64,000 bases of DNA, from positions 2,678,324-2,742,323 of the forward strand of contig NZ_ALVU02000001.1 in NCBI RefSeq assembly GCF_000332075.2, written 5' to 3'. This document shows, one piece after another, positions 18,690 through 27,336 of this stretch (within the stretch, counting starts at the first letter, position 1; each line of letters starts with the position of its first letter). The DNA is from Synechocystis sp. PCC 7509 (GTDB lineage Bacteria; Cyanobacteriota; Cyanobacteriia; Cyanobacteriales; Chroococcidiopsidaceae). Position numbers and translations under genes: made by a program. The notes beneath the pieces are model-generated. The model had not been told where the DNA came from. It ran no database searches and saw only the letters and a list, made by a program, of their open reading frames with translations.

Positions 18690-20693
18690 ATGGAAATTCA
18701 ATTAAGCTGGGAAGACCCCACTTCCGGGGAGTTATTTGAACCACGTTTATCAGCGCCGATTGCTTTTGGTAGAGAATCAAGTCAAATTCCGCCAACGATT
18801 AACGAGCAGCCAGTTTCGCCAATTATTCTTGCCAGCAAGCAAGTTTCGCGCTTTCATGCCTTAATTACCGCTAGTAACGGGCAACTGACCATTGAGGATC
18901 GCAGCGCCAATGGTACGCTAGTAAATGGACTTCGCATTACCCAATCGAGCCAGGCTTTAAATAGTGGCGATACCCTCAAACTAGGGGCTTACGAAATTAC
19001 CGTAACTATTGAGTCGATGGTAAATAATATCGAGGCGACAGAAGTTGTCATCGGCGACCCCTCAGCGACGGAATTTATCGTTCCTTCTTCTACCATTGTT
19101 TTCAATCTAGAAACAGACATTCTAGAAGCTCAAGCTATTATCCCGCAAGAAATTAGCACTCCTGGGAGCGCTTTTCCGCCAGCGTGTTTTGCCGCCGAAA
19201 GAGTATCCATTGCTGATATTAATGCCGCCGGGCTACCCATTGAAGAAAGCGACTATGTAAGCTTAGGGGCGGGAATGGGTAGTTTTACTTGGGTTGATAC
19301 CATGCGCTGCTTTGGTGTCAAAGCCGATCAAATTGTCGTGTTAGGGATTGAGCAAAAGCCCTACGGTCGCTATCAGCGTTTGTGTCAAAATTCGCAAATT
19401 CCCGCCCACGAGCGGCTGCGATCGGGTTCAGACTCTTGCCCAGACAATATTTGGGGCTGGCCAGGGTATGCGTGGAGAGAGTCGTTTAAAGAATTTTTTA
19501 GAGGACAAATTGGTTCGTCAATTAAACATCTGTGGCAGGTATTTTCTGAGCCAGTATTGGCAGATACTTATACGCCAAAGTCCGGCGATGTATTTGCCTC
19601 CGTAGACCGGGAAGCGACAAGAATTGGCTGGGAAAAAATGCTGCGTTACGGACGTTTCCGGGCAATTCGCAAAACCGAAGATGGGCGTTATGTTATTGCT
19701 TATTCTCGCACCCAGGGAGATCGCCAAGATCACCGCTTTTTAATCACTCGTTACATCCAGATGGCTCCGGGTTATCCAGCGATTAAGTTTCTCCCAGACT
19801 TGCAGGCTTACCGGGAAAAATATCGCGATTTTAAATCTGTAGTCAATGCTTACGAAGAACACGAACACGTTTACAAACATTTAACTACCAAAGGGGGTAG
19901 TGTAATTATTCGGGGTCGAGGCATTGTAGCCTCCCGAATTATTCAGCGCATATCAGAAATTCGCCGCCAAAATCCCAATATTACAATTTTGCACTTAATG
20001 CGATCGCCAAAACCTGAAGGTAATAAGTTTGGAGTTGCCCAGCGCAAAACCGAAAATCAGTGGGAATTTCAGCCCTACAACTGGCCTAAAGGTACTTGGG
20101 GGGGTGACATGAAGAAACGCTTAGAGGAAGGCAGTCCTGTCGAACGCCAGCGCTTGCTTACCGATTGGGGCGGGACTACTACCGCCGATCGCACAGACTG
20201 GAAAAAGATTGTGAGTGGTGGATTGCAAGAAGGATGGTACTCGATTGCGTTTGGTAAAGTTGACCGAGTTGAGCAAGACGATAAAGGGCGCTTAGTTACT
20301 TATTTAGAAACTAGCAATATTAAAGGTGAAAGCAAGCTCAATGCTGACTTTGTTATCGACTCTACAGGTCTTGATGCCAAGCCATCGGAAAGTCCTTTTC
20401 TCAACGATTTGGTTACTCATTACAACTTACCGCTCAACCCTTTAGGACGGTTGCACGTTGCTAATGACTTTGAGCTTGTAGAGATGCGAAATGATCGCGC
20501 GCGGATGTATGCAGCCGGGGTAATGACTTTAGGTGGACCCTACGCGCCCGTAGATACGTTTTTAGGGTTGCAGTATGCGGCGCAGTGTGCGGCGGATGGT
20601 TTAGCCAGAAATCGCGCACCAAAAGCAAGTCGCCTCAATGGTTTGGGTTCTTTCATTCAATGGATTAAGTGGGCAACTAATCAAACACCATGA
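18690..20693 (+). CDS. FHA domain fused to FAD-dependent oxidoreductase
   Basis: The 667-residue protein has an N-terminal FHA domain (about 1-115; FGRE, SRFHALI, DRSANGTLVNG). After a linker comes a flavoprotein-like region (about 170-655): ESDYVSLGAGMGSFTWVD near 185, GGSVIIRGRGIVASRI in the middle, and a C-terminal DFVIDSTGLD plus MYAAGVMTLGGPYAPVDTFL, which reads like the FAD-binding end of NAD(P)/FAD oxidoreductases. The exact GxGxxG site is atypical (GAGMGS), so cofactor use should be tested. It overlaps the next gene by 4 bp (ATGA). A phospho-signal-gated redox enzyme is an inference. Confidence 0.82.
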   Translation: MEIQLSWEDPTSGELFEPRLSAPIAFGRESSQIPPTINEQPVSPIILASKQVSRFHALITASNGQLTIEDRSANGTLVNGLRITQSSQALNSGDTLKLGAYEITVTIESMVNNIEATEVVIGDPSATEFIVPSSTIVFNLETDILEAQAIIPQEISTPGSAFPPACFAAERVSIADINAAGLPIEESDYVSLGAGMGSFTWVDTMRCFGVKADQIVVLGIEQKPYGRYQRLCQNSQIPAHERLRSGSDSCPDNIWGWPGYAWRESFKEFFRGQIGSSIKHLWQVFSEPVLADTYTPKSGDVFASVDREATRIGWEKMLRYGRFRAIRKTEDGRYVIAYSRTQGDRQDHRFLITRYIQMAPGYPAIKFLPDLQAYREKYRDFKSVVNAYEEHEHVYKHLTTKGGSVIIRGRGIVASRIIQRISEIRRQNPNITILHLMRSPKPEGNKFGVAQRKTENQWEFQPYNWPKGTWGGDMKKRLEEGSPVERQRLLTDWGGTTTADRTDWKKIVSGGLQEGWYSIAFGKVDRVEQDDKGRLVTYLETSNIKGESKLNADFVIDSTGLDAKPSESPFLNDLVTHYNLPLNPLGRLHVANDFELVEMRNDRARMYAAGVMTLGGPYAPVDTFLGLQYAAQCAADGLARNRAPKASRLNGLGSFIQWIKWATNQTP

Positions 20694-21133
20694 CACCTAT
20701 TTTATTTGGACGTTGGCAAACGCGAATATTTCTGCTTGCCACAATTGGATTAATTGTTAGCTTACCTTTTGCTTTTGGCTTAATTGGCCCGGCGGCGGGT
20801 AACTATAGTTTTCACCCAATTTTCTTTTGGGTCATTTTTTGGGTAGGCGTTTTAGGCTTACTTTGGGATATTCTTTACAACTACTTGCAGCAGTATTTGT
20901 GGGATCACGACTGGCCCGGTGCTTTTCAATTTTTTGCCTGCATTGCCGAAGGCATTGTTTTAGGATTGCTACTCAAGTTTGTCGGCTTACCTTTTATAGA
21001 CCGCACCGTATTTGACTTACCTTGGTTTATTGTCCACTATACGGCAGTTTCTATAGTCGCTTATTTCTTATCTTGGGCTGTTATGCGGATACTATTCCCC
21101 CGATGGCGGTTTAGAGGCGGTAAATGGATCTAA
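20690..21133 (+). CDS. Four-helix membrane protein of the FHA operon
   Basis: The 147-residue protein starts inside the stop of the upstream FHA-oxidoreductase gene (ATGA overlap), which implies translational coupling. It has four hydrophobic segments, near residues 13-33, 42-62, 76-96 and 108-130, with charged ends. I do not recognise a family with known function. Its position suggests a membrane anchor or redox partner for the FHA-FAD protein. A strong terminator follows at 21155. Confidence 0.85.
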   Translation: MTPILFGRWQTRIFLLATIGLIVSLPFAFGLIGPAAGNYSFHPIFFWVIFWVGVLGLLWDILYNYLQQYLWDHDWPGAFQFFACIAEGIVLGLLLKFVGLPFIDRTVFDLPWFIVHYTAVSIVAYFLSWAVMRILFPRWRFRGGKWI

Positions 21134-21154
21134 AAACAAGGTTTTAATACTTTG

Positions 21155-21182
21155 AAAGACGTACTACGGTGCGTCTTTTTTT
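21155..21182 (+). terminator. Terminator of the FHA operon with UACG tetraloop
   Basis: A 10-bp stem (AAAGACGTAC 21155-21164 and GTGCGTCTTT 21169-21178, one G-U pair) is closed by the stable tetraloop TACG and runs into a T tract. Confidence 0.9.
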
Positions 21183-21316
21183 CTATCCATAGCGGAGTAG
21201 TTACACGCCGCTATGTTAAAAAACCTTAACTATATTAAAGTTTTTATACTTTTATGTGTAGAGTTGCAAGTAATCTGATAATTTAATAATATCAGTAAAA
21301 TTACTTAAAAGTCATC

Positions 21317-21421
21317 ATGAAAACTACACAAAAACCAACCAACTTAGGCTCCACAATAGCTATGGGCGTTGCAGTGGCTTTAACAAGTGTCAGTATTATT
21401 ACAATCATGGCTTCTTTTTAA
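21317..21421 (+). CDS. 34-residue single-pass membrane peptide
   Basis: An ATG at 21317 opens a 34-codon frame ending at TAA 21419-21421. The peptide starts MKTTQKPTNLGSTIAMGVAV and goes on ALTSVSIITIMASF: a short polar basic N-terminus and one transmembrane helix of about 20 residues. It lies between two strong terminators (21155-21182 and 21459-21490), so it has its own transcript. It resembles the size class of small photosystem, cytochrome and NDH subunits, but matches none I know. No clear Shine-Dalgarno is present, which is common in cyanobacteria. Too short for usual ORF cut-offs. Confidence 0.65.
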   Translation: MKTTQKPTNLGSTIAMGVAVALTSVSIITIMASF

Positions 21422-21458
21422 AGCTGAACAGTCTAATATTATTAATAATGCTTTACAA

Positions 21459-21490
21459 AACCTTCTTATTTATGAGAAGGTTATTTTTTT
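21459..21490 (+). terminator. Terminator after the 34-residue gene
   Basis: AACCTTCT (21459-21466) pairs perfectly with AGAAGGTT (21475-21482), loop of 8 bases, followed by A and a run of seven or more T. It is placed 38 bp after the stop of the small gene and just before the 3' end of the PHP gene. Confidence 0.9.
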
Positions 21491-21508
21491 AGAGAAGTCG
21501 TAGCATTT

Positions 21509-22201
21509 TTAAAGGCGCTGAAGTAAGTTGCGTCCGTGAGTATCAGTACCGCAAGTACTTAACAAGCCATGAATAGCAGCAAGGTTTTGTACTTGTTGGG
21601 TTTCGGTGGGGCTAGGTTTCCAAGGATTGGGGTTATTGTAAGCATAGTAGGTTTCTACTCCATCGATACCTAATTGGGCGATCGCCGGGATTAGCTCGAA
21701 GTGAGACTTTTTGTAACGCGCTGGGTGAGCAAGGACTGCAAGCCCTCCTGCTTGGTGAATAGAAGCAATAACATTCGCCGCTTGATAGCCCTCTCCTTTA
21801 ACTGCGCCTCTTTGCAAATAAGGCTGTAAGCTTGGGTGGGATGGTTCAAAGCCGTAACCAAGAATATGTACTTCAATGTTGAGAATACGGGCATTAATTT
21901 CTACCCCACTCCACAACTGCGGTGCGGGATTCTGCGTTTGGGGGTGACTCCATTTCCAGTCTTCTAAATAACGTTGCGCCGTTTTATAGCCTAGAATCGT
22001 ATGGTGATCGGTAATTGCTAAACCTTGCAAACCAATAGCAATAGCGCAATCAATTAATTCTTCTGGCTGAAATTTGCCATCAGAATATACCGTGTGCATA
22101 TGAAAGTTGAAGTGATGGGGACAACTTTCAGCATCGATAGTCGTAAAAACTTGCTGCAAACATTGAATTGAAGTAGAAGTTCGGGCAAAATTGACCGCCA
22201 T
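21509..22201 (-). CDS. PHP domain metal-dependent phosphoesterase
   Basis: The 230-residue protein has the PHP motifs HMHTVYSDG (motif I), ITDHHT (motif II), LAHPARY (motif III) and CGTDTHG (motif IV), the metal-binding sites of this phosphoesterase superfamily. Related stand-alone PHP proteins act on nucleotides such as 3',5'-nucleoside bisphosphates (TrpH/YciV type) or histidinol phosphate; which applies here is open. The 3' end converges with the 34-residue gene. Confidence 0.88.
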   Translation of the reverse strand: MAVNFARTSTSIQCLQQVFTTIDAESCPHHFNFHMHTVYSDGKFQPEELIDCAIAIGLQGLAITDHHTILGYKTAQRYLEDWKWSHPQTQNPAPQLWSGVEINARILNIEVHILGYGFEPSHPSLQPYLQRGAVKGEGYQAANVIASIHQAGGLAVLAHPARYKKSHFELIPAIAQLGIDGVETYYAYNNPNPWKPSPTETQQVQNLAAIHGLLSTCGTDTHGRNLLQRL

Positions 22202-22420
22202 AACCGCCTCTGAAGGAATAAATACCTCCCTCTACTAGCTCTAACACTCTGCTTTCTGGCAAAGATTGGCGGGGTAATTATTCCGCCGCCCAACAAGTGC
22301 GTTGCAAACCTTTGTGGCAAAGGCTAAATACAAATAACTAAGTCATCTGAAAACGCGAAGTCAAGTATTAGGGTAAAGGTTTATATATTTTAATAACTAT
22401 ATCTATTCTAAGAGGTCTGA
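22202..22420. other. Divergent promoter region between PHP gene and ackA
   Basis: The full spacer is 305 bp. This left part contains a GGCGGGGTAATTATTCCGCC inverted repeat near 22268-22288 and an AT-rich segment near 22380-22410 that would fit a promoter reading toward ackA. The right part is a structured leader listed separately. Confidence 0.45.
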
Positions 22421-22476
22421 TAAGCAACTTCTCAGGGTAGATGCGAAAAGTTGTCAGCCTCAATAGGCTTTTTTTG
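22421..22476 (+). ncRNA. Leader RNA with intrinsic terminator upstream of ackA
   Basis: CAACTT (22425-22430) can pair with AAGTTG (22448-22453), and is followed at once by AGCCT (22456-22460)/AGGCT (22465-22469) and a T tract to 22475. The terminator-like hairpin lies about 30 bp before the acetate kinase ATG. Transcripts entering ackA from an upstream promoter would have to read through it. Either an attenuator or a short independent sRNA is possible; I do not recognise a riboswitch class. Confidence 0.45.
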
Positions 22477-22506
22477 GTATGGGTGGGAGTTGTAAGCTAA
22501 AAAAAT

Positions 22507-23712
22507 ATGAAAATATTAGTATTAAACGCGGGTTCTAGCAGTCAAAAAAGTTGCTTGTACCAAATAGGCGATAATCTACCAGATTTGGCTTTAAAGCCAT
22601 TATGGTCAGCTAAAATTGATTGGACTTACTTTGAAGGGATAGCAGAACTTAAAGTTAAAAGTAATCAAGGTGAGTATAGAGCAGAGTTATCAAGTAACGA
22701 TCGCACGGCGGTAATGTCTCATCTGCTCGATACTTTATACAAAGGCGATACACGAGTAATTGACAATTTATCAGAAATTAATATAGTTGGTCATCGGGTA
22801 GTACATGGCGGGGAAGATTACCGTGAAGCAACGATAGTTACTCAAAGAGTGAAAGAAGCAATTTCTCGTCTTGCTAGTTTTGCACCCATCCACAACCCAG
22901 TTAACTTAGAAGGAATTACTACCATTGAGCAAATATTACCAGAAGTGCCGCAAGTAGCAGTATTTGATACAGCTTTTCATAGTCAATTACCAGCAAAAGC
23001 GGCGGTTTATCCGATTCCTTACTCATTTTTTGAGCAAGGTATTCGCCGCTATGGTTTTCACGGGATTAATCATGAATATTGCGCCCATCGTACTGCTCAA
23101 TTGTTGAATAAAGATATAGAGTTTTTGCGTCTAATTACTTGTCATTTGGGCAATGGCTGCTCAATTGCGGCGATTCGCGGCGGAATAAGCATTGATACAA
23201 CGATGGGTTTTACTCCTTTAGATGGGTTAATGATGGGTAGCCGCTCCGGTAGCGTCGATCCAGGGATTTTAATTCATCTACTACGCCAAGGTTATAACGC
23301 AGATAAGCTCGATGAAATGCTAAACATTGCTTCAGGATTAAAAGGTATTTCGGGCTTATCAAACGATATGCGCCAAATTATTGCAGCTAAAGATAATACT
23401 CGCGCTCAATTAGCTTTTGATATGTACGTGAACTCGCTTTGTCAGCATATTGGAGCTATGTTAGTTACTTTAGGTGGCGCTGATGCGATCGCTTTTACAG
23501 GCGGTGTAGGGGAACATCAGCCACCAATAAGAGCCTTAGCTTGTGAAGCCTTGGGATTTATGGGCATAAAAATTGACGCAGAAAAAAATGTTAATTCGCC
23601 TGTAGATGTTGATATTGCTACTAATGATTCAGTAGCGAGAGTTTTAGTTATTGAAGCTCAGGAAGATTGGGCGATCGCAAGTCAATGTTGGAAAATAGCT
23701 AATAATGTCTAA
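22507..23712 (+). CDS. ackA: Acetate kinase
   Basis: The 401-residue enzyme interconverts acetate plus ATP and acetyl phosphate. Motifs of the ASKHA family are intact: NAGSSSQK at the N-terminus, VFDTAFH, the phosphate-binding HLGNGCSIAAI, and FTGGVGEH. Length is normal. Its usual partner phosphotransacetylase (pta) is not in this window. The gene is preceded by a hairpin/terminator-like leader and is followed 15 bp later by a Uma2 gene. Confidence 0.96.
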   Translation: MKILVLNAGSSSQKSCLYQIGDNLPDLALKPLWSAKIDWTYFEGIAELKVKSNQGEYRAELSSNDRTAVMSHLLDTLYKGDTRVIDNLSEINIVGHRVVHGGEDYREATIVTQRVKEAISRLASFAPIHNPVNLEGITTIEQILPEVPQVAVFDTAFHSQLPAKAAVYPIPYSFFEQGIRRYGFHGINHEYCAHRTAQLLNKDIEFLRLITCHLGNGCSIAAIRGGISIDTTMGFTPLDGLMMGSRSGSVDPGILIHLLRQGYNADKLDEMLNIASGLKGISGLSNDMRQIIAAKDNTRAQLAFDMYVNSLCQHIGAMLVTLGGADAIAFTGGVGEHQPPIRALACEALGFMGIKIDAEKNVNSPVDVDIATNDSVARVLVIEAQEDWAIASQCWKIANNV

Positions 23713-23727
23713 CCAAAATAGTGGTGT

Positions 23728-24366
23728 ATGAATGAACTACAAATAAAATTACCAATAGATACTTGGATTGACTGCACTTGGAAAGAGTTTAGCCAGCTTA
23801 TTCAAGCGCCAGAGTATGAAAAGGCTAAATGTTACTACGACAATGGACAGTTAAGGATTGAAATGCCACCAGTTGGATCTGACCATTCCCGCGATAACGG
23901 AATAGTTGTAACTTTAGTCAATCAGTTTGCGATCGCTAAAAACATACCATTGAATTTACTGATTAACTGTAGCTATCAAAAACCAGGGGAAAAAGAAATT
24001 CAGCCAGATGTATCTTACTACTTGGGAGAACGAGCTAAGTTAGCTCCTACAGGAAGCTCAGTAGCAAATCTCGATAATGTAGCACTCCCCGATTTGGTGA
24101 TTGAAATTGCCAATACTTCCTTGGCTGACGATTTGGGACAAAAACGTTTAATTTATGAAGATTTAGCCATTGCTGAATACTGGGTAGTAGATGTTAACAA
24201 GGCGCGAGTTACTGCCTTTAAAATCGTTCCTAGTGGTGGTAGTCAAAGAATTAGCAAGTCTGTGGTATTGCCAAACCTAAAATTCGCCTTACTCGAAGAA
24301 GGTTTACAACGTTCCCGTCAAACCGATCATACTTCTGTTGCTGCTTGGTTTTTAACCTATATTTGA
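23728..24366 (+). CDS. Uma2 family (DUF820) restriction-endonuclease-like protein
   Basis: The 212-residue protein belongs to the large Uma2/DUF820 family of PD-(D/E)XK-fold proteins multiplied in cyanobacteria. Core motifs are QPDVSYYLGE (Asp of the active site), LPDLVIEIAN with conserved Glu, and KRLIYEDLAIAEYWVVD. The biological role of Uma2 proteins is not settled. It may be cotranscribed with ackA (15-bp gap). A second member lies at 52672. Confidence 0.88.
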   Translation: MNELQIKLPIDTWIDCTWKEFSQLIQAPEYEKAKCYYDNGQLRIEMPPVGSDHSRDNGIVVTLVNQFAIAKNIPLNLLINCSYQKPGEKEIQPDVSYYLGERAKLAPTGSSVANLDNVALPDLVIEIANTSLADDLGQKRLIYEDLAIAEYWVVDVNKARVTAFKIVPSGGSQRISKSVVLPNLKFALLEEGLQRSRQTDHTSVAAWFLTYI

Positions 24367-24409
24367 GCAAAATTGCTAGGCTATTTACCAATGTTGCCAA
24401 AATAAACTC

Positions 24410-25801
24410 ATGCTCTGTACTCAAGAGTTGTTAAAGCTAGAGTTGTTTCAAGTATTGCCTACTGAGCGAATAGATTGGGTATGTGATCGCGCTGAAGCGA
24501 TTGAAGTGAAAAAGGGAGATGTATTAGTTCGAGAAGGGGATTCATCGCTGGGCTTTTATATTTTAACGGAGGGACGCATTGGGGTAACTCGTCACAGTGA
24601 AGGTGTGGAAATGCCCATCGGACAAATGGAAGCACCAGCATTTTTTGGGGAAACGCAGATTCTTACAGGCGAATTAGTCCCAGTTACGTTACGAAGTTTT
24701 ACCGATGGTCGCTTACATCGACTTAGTGAAGAAGATTTCTTGAACTTATTGCATGAGTGTCGCGCTTTTGAAAGAATAATTTTTCAAGCTGTAACAGCAC
24801 GATCGCGCGGGTTAGAGTCTTTTATCCGCAGTCGGGAAAAAATGGCAGCTTTGGGAACTTTGGCGGCGGGACTTGCTCACGAACTAAATAACCCCGCCGC
24901 CGCCCTAGTACGCGCTCTTAAAGACGTGACTCCGGCTTTAATTGAATTGCAACGGATGAATTTAGTTACTGGACAAGCAGGGCTTAGTGAGGCAGAAATT
25001 AAGCAATGGACTGGGGTACGCGATCGCGGTTATGAGGCAATTGTAAATCGGCTAGTCGATCCTGTAACACTAGGCGATCGTGAAGATAAGCTTTCACACT
25101 GGCTAGAAGACTACGGAATTGAAGACGCTTGGAACTTAGCAACACCCTTAGCCGAATCGGGGATTGAGATTAAGACTTTAGAACAATTAACCGCACCCTG
25201 GCGCAACGATCCCACCGAACTAAAAGACATGGGGGTGCGCTGGCTAGGACTATCTTTTGAGGTTATGTCTACTATTAAAGGCGGCTTACGGAGTGCTGAA
25301 CGGATTTTGGAACTGGTGCAATCGATGAAATCTTACTCTCATCTTGACCAAGGAGCGCAACAACTTGTAGATATCCATCAAGGAATTGAAGATACGCTGC
25401 GGCTTTTTTCCTGCAACCTAAAGCAAGGCGTTACGGTGAAACGGTCGTATGACAACACAATTCCCAAAATTTTGGCGTATGGTAGCGAATTAAATCAAGT
25501 TTGGACAAATTTAATTGATAATGCCGTTGATGCGATGGATAACAAAGGCATTCTCGAACTAGCCACTAAAAATAAAGGCAACTTCTTAATAGTCACAATT
25601 ACTGATTCGGGTACGGGAATTCCTGAAGAACTGCGATCGCGGATTTTTGAGCCATTTTTCACCACAAAACCCGTAGGTAAAGGTACAGGACTAGGATTAG
25701 AGATGGTGCGCCGCATTGTCGAAAATCGACATCACGGCTCAATTACTATAGACTCTAACCCTGGTAGAACTAGCTTTAACGTGTGTTTGCCTTTGCCTTA
25801 A
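24410..25801 (+). CDS. Histidine kinase with N-terminal cyclic-nucleotide-binding domain
   Basis: The 463-residue protein has a cNMP-binding domain at about 1-125 (KGDVLVREGDSSLGFYILTE, FFGETQILTGE). The kinase part has His157 in GLAHELNNPAAAL (H box) and an HATPase domain with NLIDNAVDAM, DSGTGIPEE and GKGTGLGLEMV. It is soluble. The arginine-containing phosphate-binding cassette is only partly recognisable, so cAMP/cGMP binding is not certain. No response regulator is adjacent. Confidence 0.9.
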   Translation: MLCTQELLKLELFQVLPTERIDWVCDRAEAIEVKKGDVLVREGDSSLGFYILTEGRIGVTRHSEGVEMPIGQMEAPAFFGETQILTGELVPVTLRSFTDGRLHRLSEEDFLNLLHECRAFERIIFQAVTARSRGLESFIRSREKMAALGTLAAGLAHELNNPAAALVRALKDVTPALIELQRMNLVTGQAGLSEAEIKQWTGVRDRGYEAIVNRLVDPVTLGDREDKLSHWLEDYGIEDAWNLATPLAESGIEIKTLEQLTAPWRNDPTELKDMGVRWLGLSFEVMSTIKGGLRSAERILELVQSMKSYSHLDQGAQQLVDIHQGIEDTLRLFSCNLKQGVTVKRSYDNTIPKILAYGSELNQVWTNLIDNAVDAMDNKGILELATKNKGNFLIVTITDSGTGIPEELRSRIFEPFFTTKPVGKGTGLGLEMVRRIVENRHHGSITIDSNPGRTSFNVCLPLP

Positions 25802-25811
25802 TAAATTTTGC

Positions 25812-25861
25812 TTGACACTTTTACTCAAAACTTATTACCATCAAGTTAACGTTAACGTCAA
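25812..25861 (+). promoter_or_regulatory. Promoter and operator-like dyad of the MerR gene
   Basis: TTGACA (25812-25817) and TACCAT 18 bp later form a plausible sigma70-type promoter. Directly downstream lies AAGTTAACGTTAACGTCAA (25843-25861). The same sequence, in the opposite orientation, is found before the next gene at 26286-26308, so both are probable binding sites of the MerR-family regulator encoded here. Confidence 0.55.
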
Positions 25862-25891
25862 TGTTGTTGACCAAGCAAAGTGACCGATAAG

Positions 25892-26266
25892 ATGCGGATT
25901 GGAGAATTAGCAGCAATTGCTGGGGTAACTCCAAGAACAATTCGCTACTACGAAAACTTAGGGCTATTAAGTCCTAACGAGCGGGAAGGCAAAGGTTTTC
26001 GGTATTATACGCAAACTGAAGTTGCCAAACTGCAAAAAATCGATTGTCTGAAGTCGCTGGGATTGACACTAGAAGAAATTACCACCGTTATTGACTTGTA
26101 TTTTGAAGACCGGACAGGTATAAAAGGTAAACAGAAAGTGTTAGAAATTCTGCAATTTCATCTCCAAGAAACGGATGAAAAGATTGCCGCCCTGGGAAAT
26201 TTTCGTTCGGACTTAGAGACAAATATCCTTAGAATCAAGCAGCAAATTAAGGAACTTAGCAGCTAG
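25892..26266 (+). CDS. MerR family transcriptional regulator
   Basis: I place the start at the ATG at 25892 (MRIGELAAIAGVTPRTIRYY), giving 124 residues; a GTG at 25880 would add four. The winged helix of MerR proteins is clear at the N-terminus (ENLGLLSPNEREGKGFRYYT), followed by a long dimerisation helix. Only one Cys (KIDCLKSLG) is present, so the multi-Cys metal site of metal sensors is missing; sensing of thiol-reactive organic compounds is more likely. Dyads before it and before the dehydrogenase gene suggest self-control and control of the redox genes. Confidence 0.88.
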   Translation: MRIGELAAIAGVTPRTIRYYENLGLLSPNEREGKGFRYYTQTEVAKLQKIDCLKSLGLTLEEITTVIDLYFEDRTGIKGKQKVLEILQFHLQETDEKIAALGNFRSDLETNILRIKQQIKELSS

Positions 26267-26285
26267 TAATTTTTTTGAGGGCAAA

Positions 26286-26308
26286 CTGACGTTAGCGTTA
26301 AGGTTAAT
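26286..26308 (+). promoter_or_regulatory. Second MerR-operator-like site
   Basis: CTGACGTTAGCGTTAAGGTT is the near-exact reverse complement of the dyad before the merR gene (shared core TTAACG-Y-TAACGTCA). It lies 17-39 bp before the ATG of the quinone oxidoreductase-like gene. Confidence 0.6.
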
Positions 26309-26324
26309 AAAAGGTAAAGTACCA

Positions 26325-27323
26325 ATGAAAGCATTTGAGATTCAAAACAGCTTCGGCTTAGACTCTCTAAAACTCATAGAACGACCCGATCCAAGTCCAG
26401 GATACGGACAAGTATTAGTTAAATTGCAGGCAGTTTCCTTAAATTACCGGGATTTAATGGTAGTAAAGGGCTTGTATAATCCCAACTTACCATTGCCGTT
26501 AATTCCTTTTTCGGATGGAATGGGGGAAGTTGTGGCGCTAGGAAAAGGGGTAATGCGAGTAAAAGTAGGCGATCGCGTAGCGGGGATATTTTTTCAAAAG
26601 TGGCTAAGTGGCAAATTTACCGAAGCAAAAGCGCAATCGGCATTAGGTGGAGTGATAGATGGTTTACTGGCAGAGTATGCAGTGTTAGACGAGGATGGAG
26701 TTGTTCCTGTACCCGAACATTTGACCGATGTTGAAGCAGCTACCTTACCTTGTGCGGCGGTGACAGCTTGGAATGCTTTAGAAGGAAACGTAAAAGCTGG
26801 GGATAGCGTTTTAATTCAGGGTACAGGGGGAGTTTCGATATTTGCCTTACAGTTTGCCCAAGTATTAGGAGCAAAAGTTATTGCAACTTCCAGCAGCGAC
26901 GAAAAGCTAGAAAGATTGCAAAGCTTAGGAGTCACAGAAACCATTAACTACAAACAAACACCAGATTGGGGTAAAAAAGTCCAAGAAATAACTGGAGGCG
27001 TTGATCATGTAGTAGAAGTAGGCGGCGCGGGGACATTAAACGAGTCGTTAAAGGCGGTTGGTTATGGGGGACAAATTAGTATGATTGGCGTTTTGACAGG
27101 TGGAAAAGGAGAAATTAGTACCGGATCTATTTTAATGAAAAGCGTGAGAGTGCAAGGTATTTATGTAGGTTCTAGAGAGATGTTTGAGGACATGAATAGA
27201 GCTATAGCCTTGCACAAAATTCGTCCAATATGCGATCGCGTGTTTCCCTTAGAATCTGCCAGAGAAGCCTTGACATACATGGAAAGTGGCGCACACTTCG
27301 GCAAAATTTGTATTCAACTTTAA
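26325..27323 (+). CDS. Zinc-independent MDR-family oxidoreductase (quinone oxidoreductase-like)
   Basis: The 332-residue protein has the medium-chain dehydrogenase fold: an N-terminal GroES-like domain ([20 protein letters not shown]) and a Rossmann domain with [13 protein letters not shown]. The Cys that binds catalytic zinc in alcohol dehydrogenases is replaced (NYRDLM), so it is probably an NAD(P)H-dependent quinone or enone reductase. It follows the MerR operator and precedes an aldo/keto reductase by 13 bp. Confidence 0.88.
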   Translation: MKAFEIQNSFGLDSLKLIERPDPSPGYGQVLVKLQAVSLNYRDLMVVKGLYNPNLPLPLIPFSDGMGEVVALGKGVMRVKVGDRVAGIFFQKWLSGKFTEAKAQSALGGVIDGLLAEYAVLDEDGVVPVPEHLTDVEAATLPCAAVTAWNALEGNVKAGDSVLIQGTGGVSIFALQFAQVLGAKVIATSSSDEKLERLQSLGVTETINYKQTPDWGKKVQEITGGVDHVVEVGGAGTLNESLKAVGYGGQISMIGVLTGGKGEISTGSILMKSVRVQGIYVGSREMFEDMNRAIALHKIRPICDRVFPLESAREALTYMESGAHFGKICIQL

Positions 27324-27336
27324 GAGGAGTAAATCA

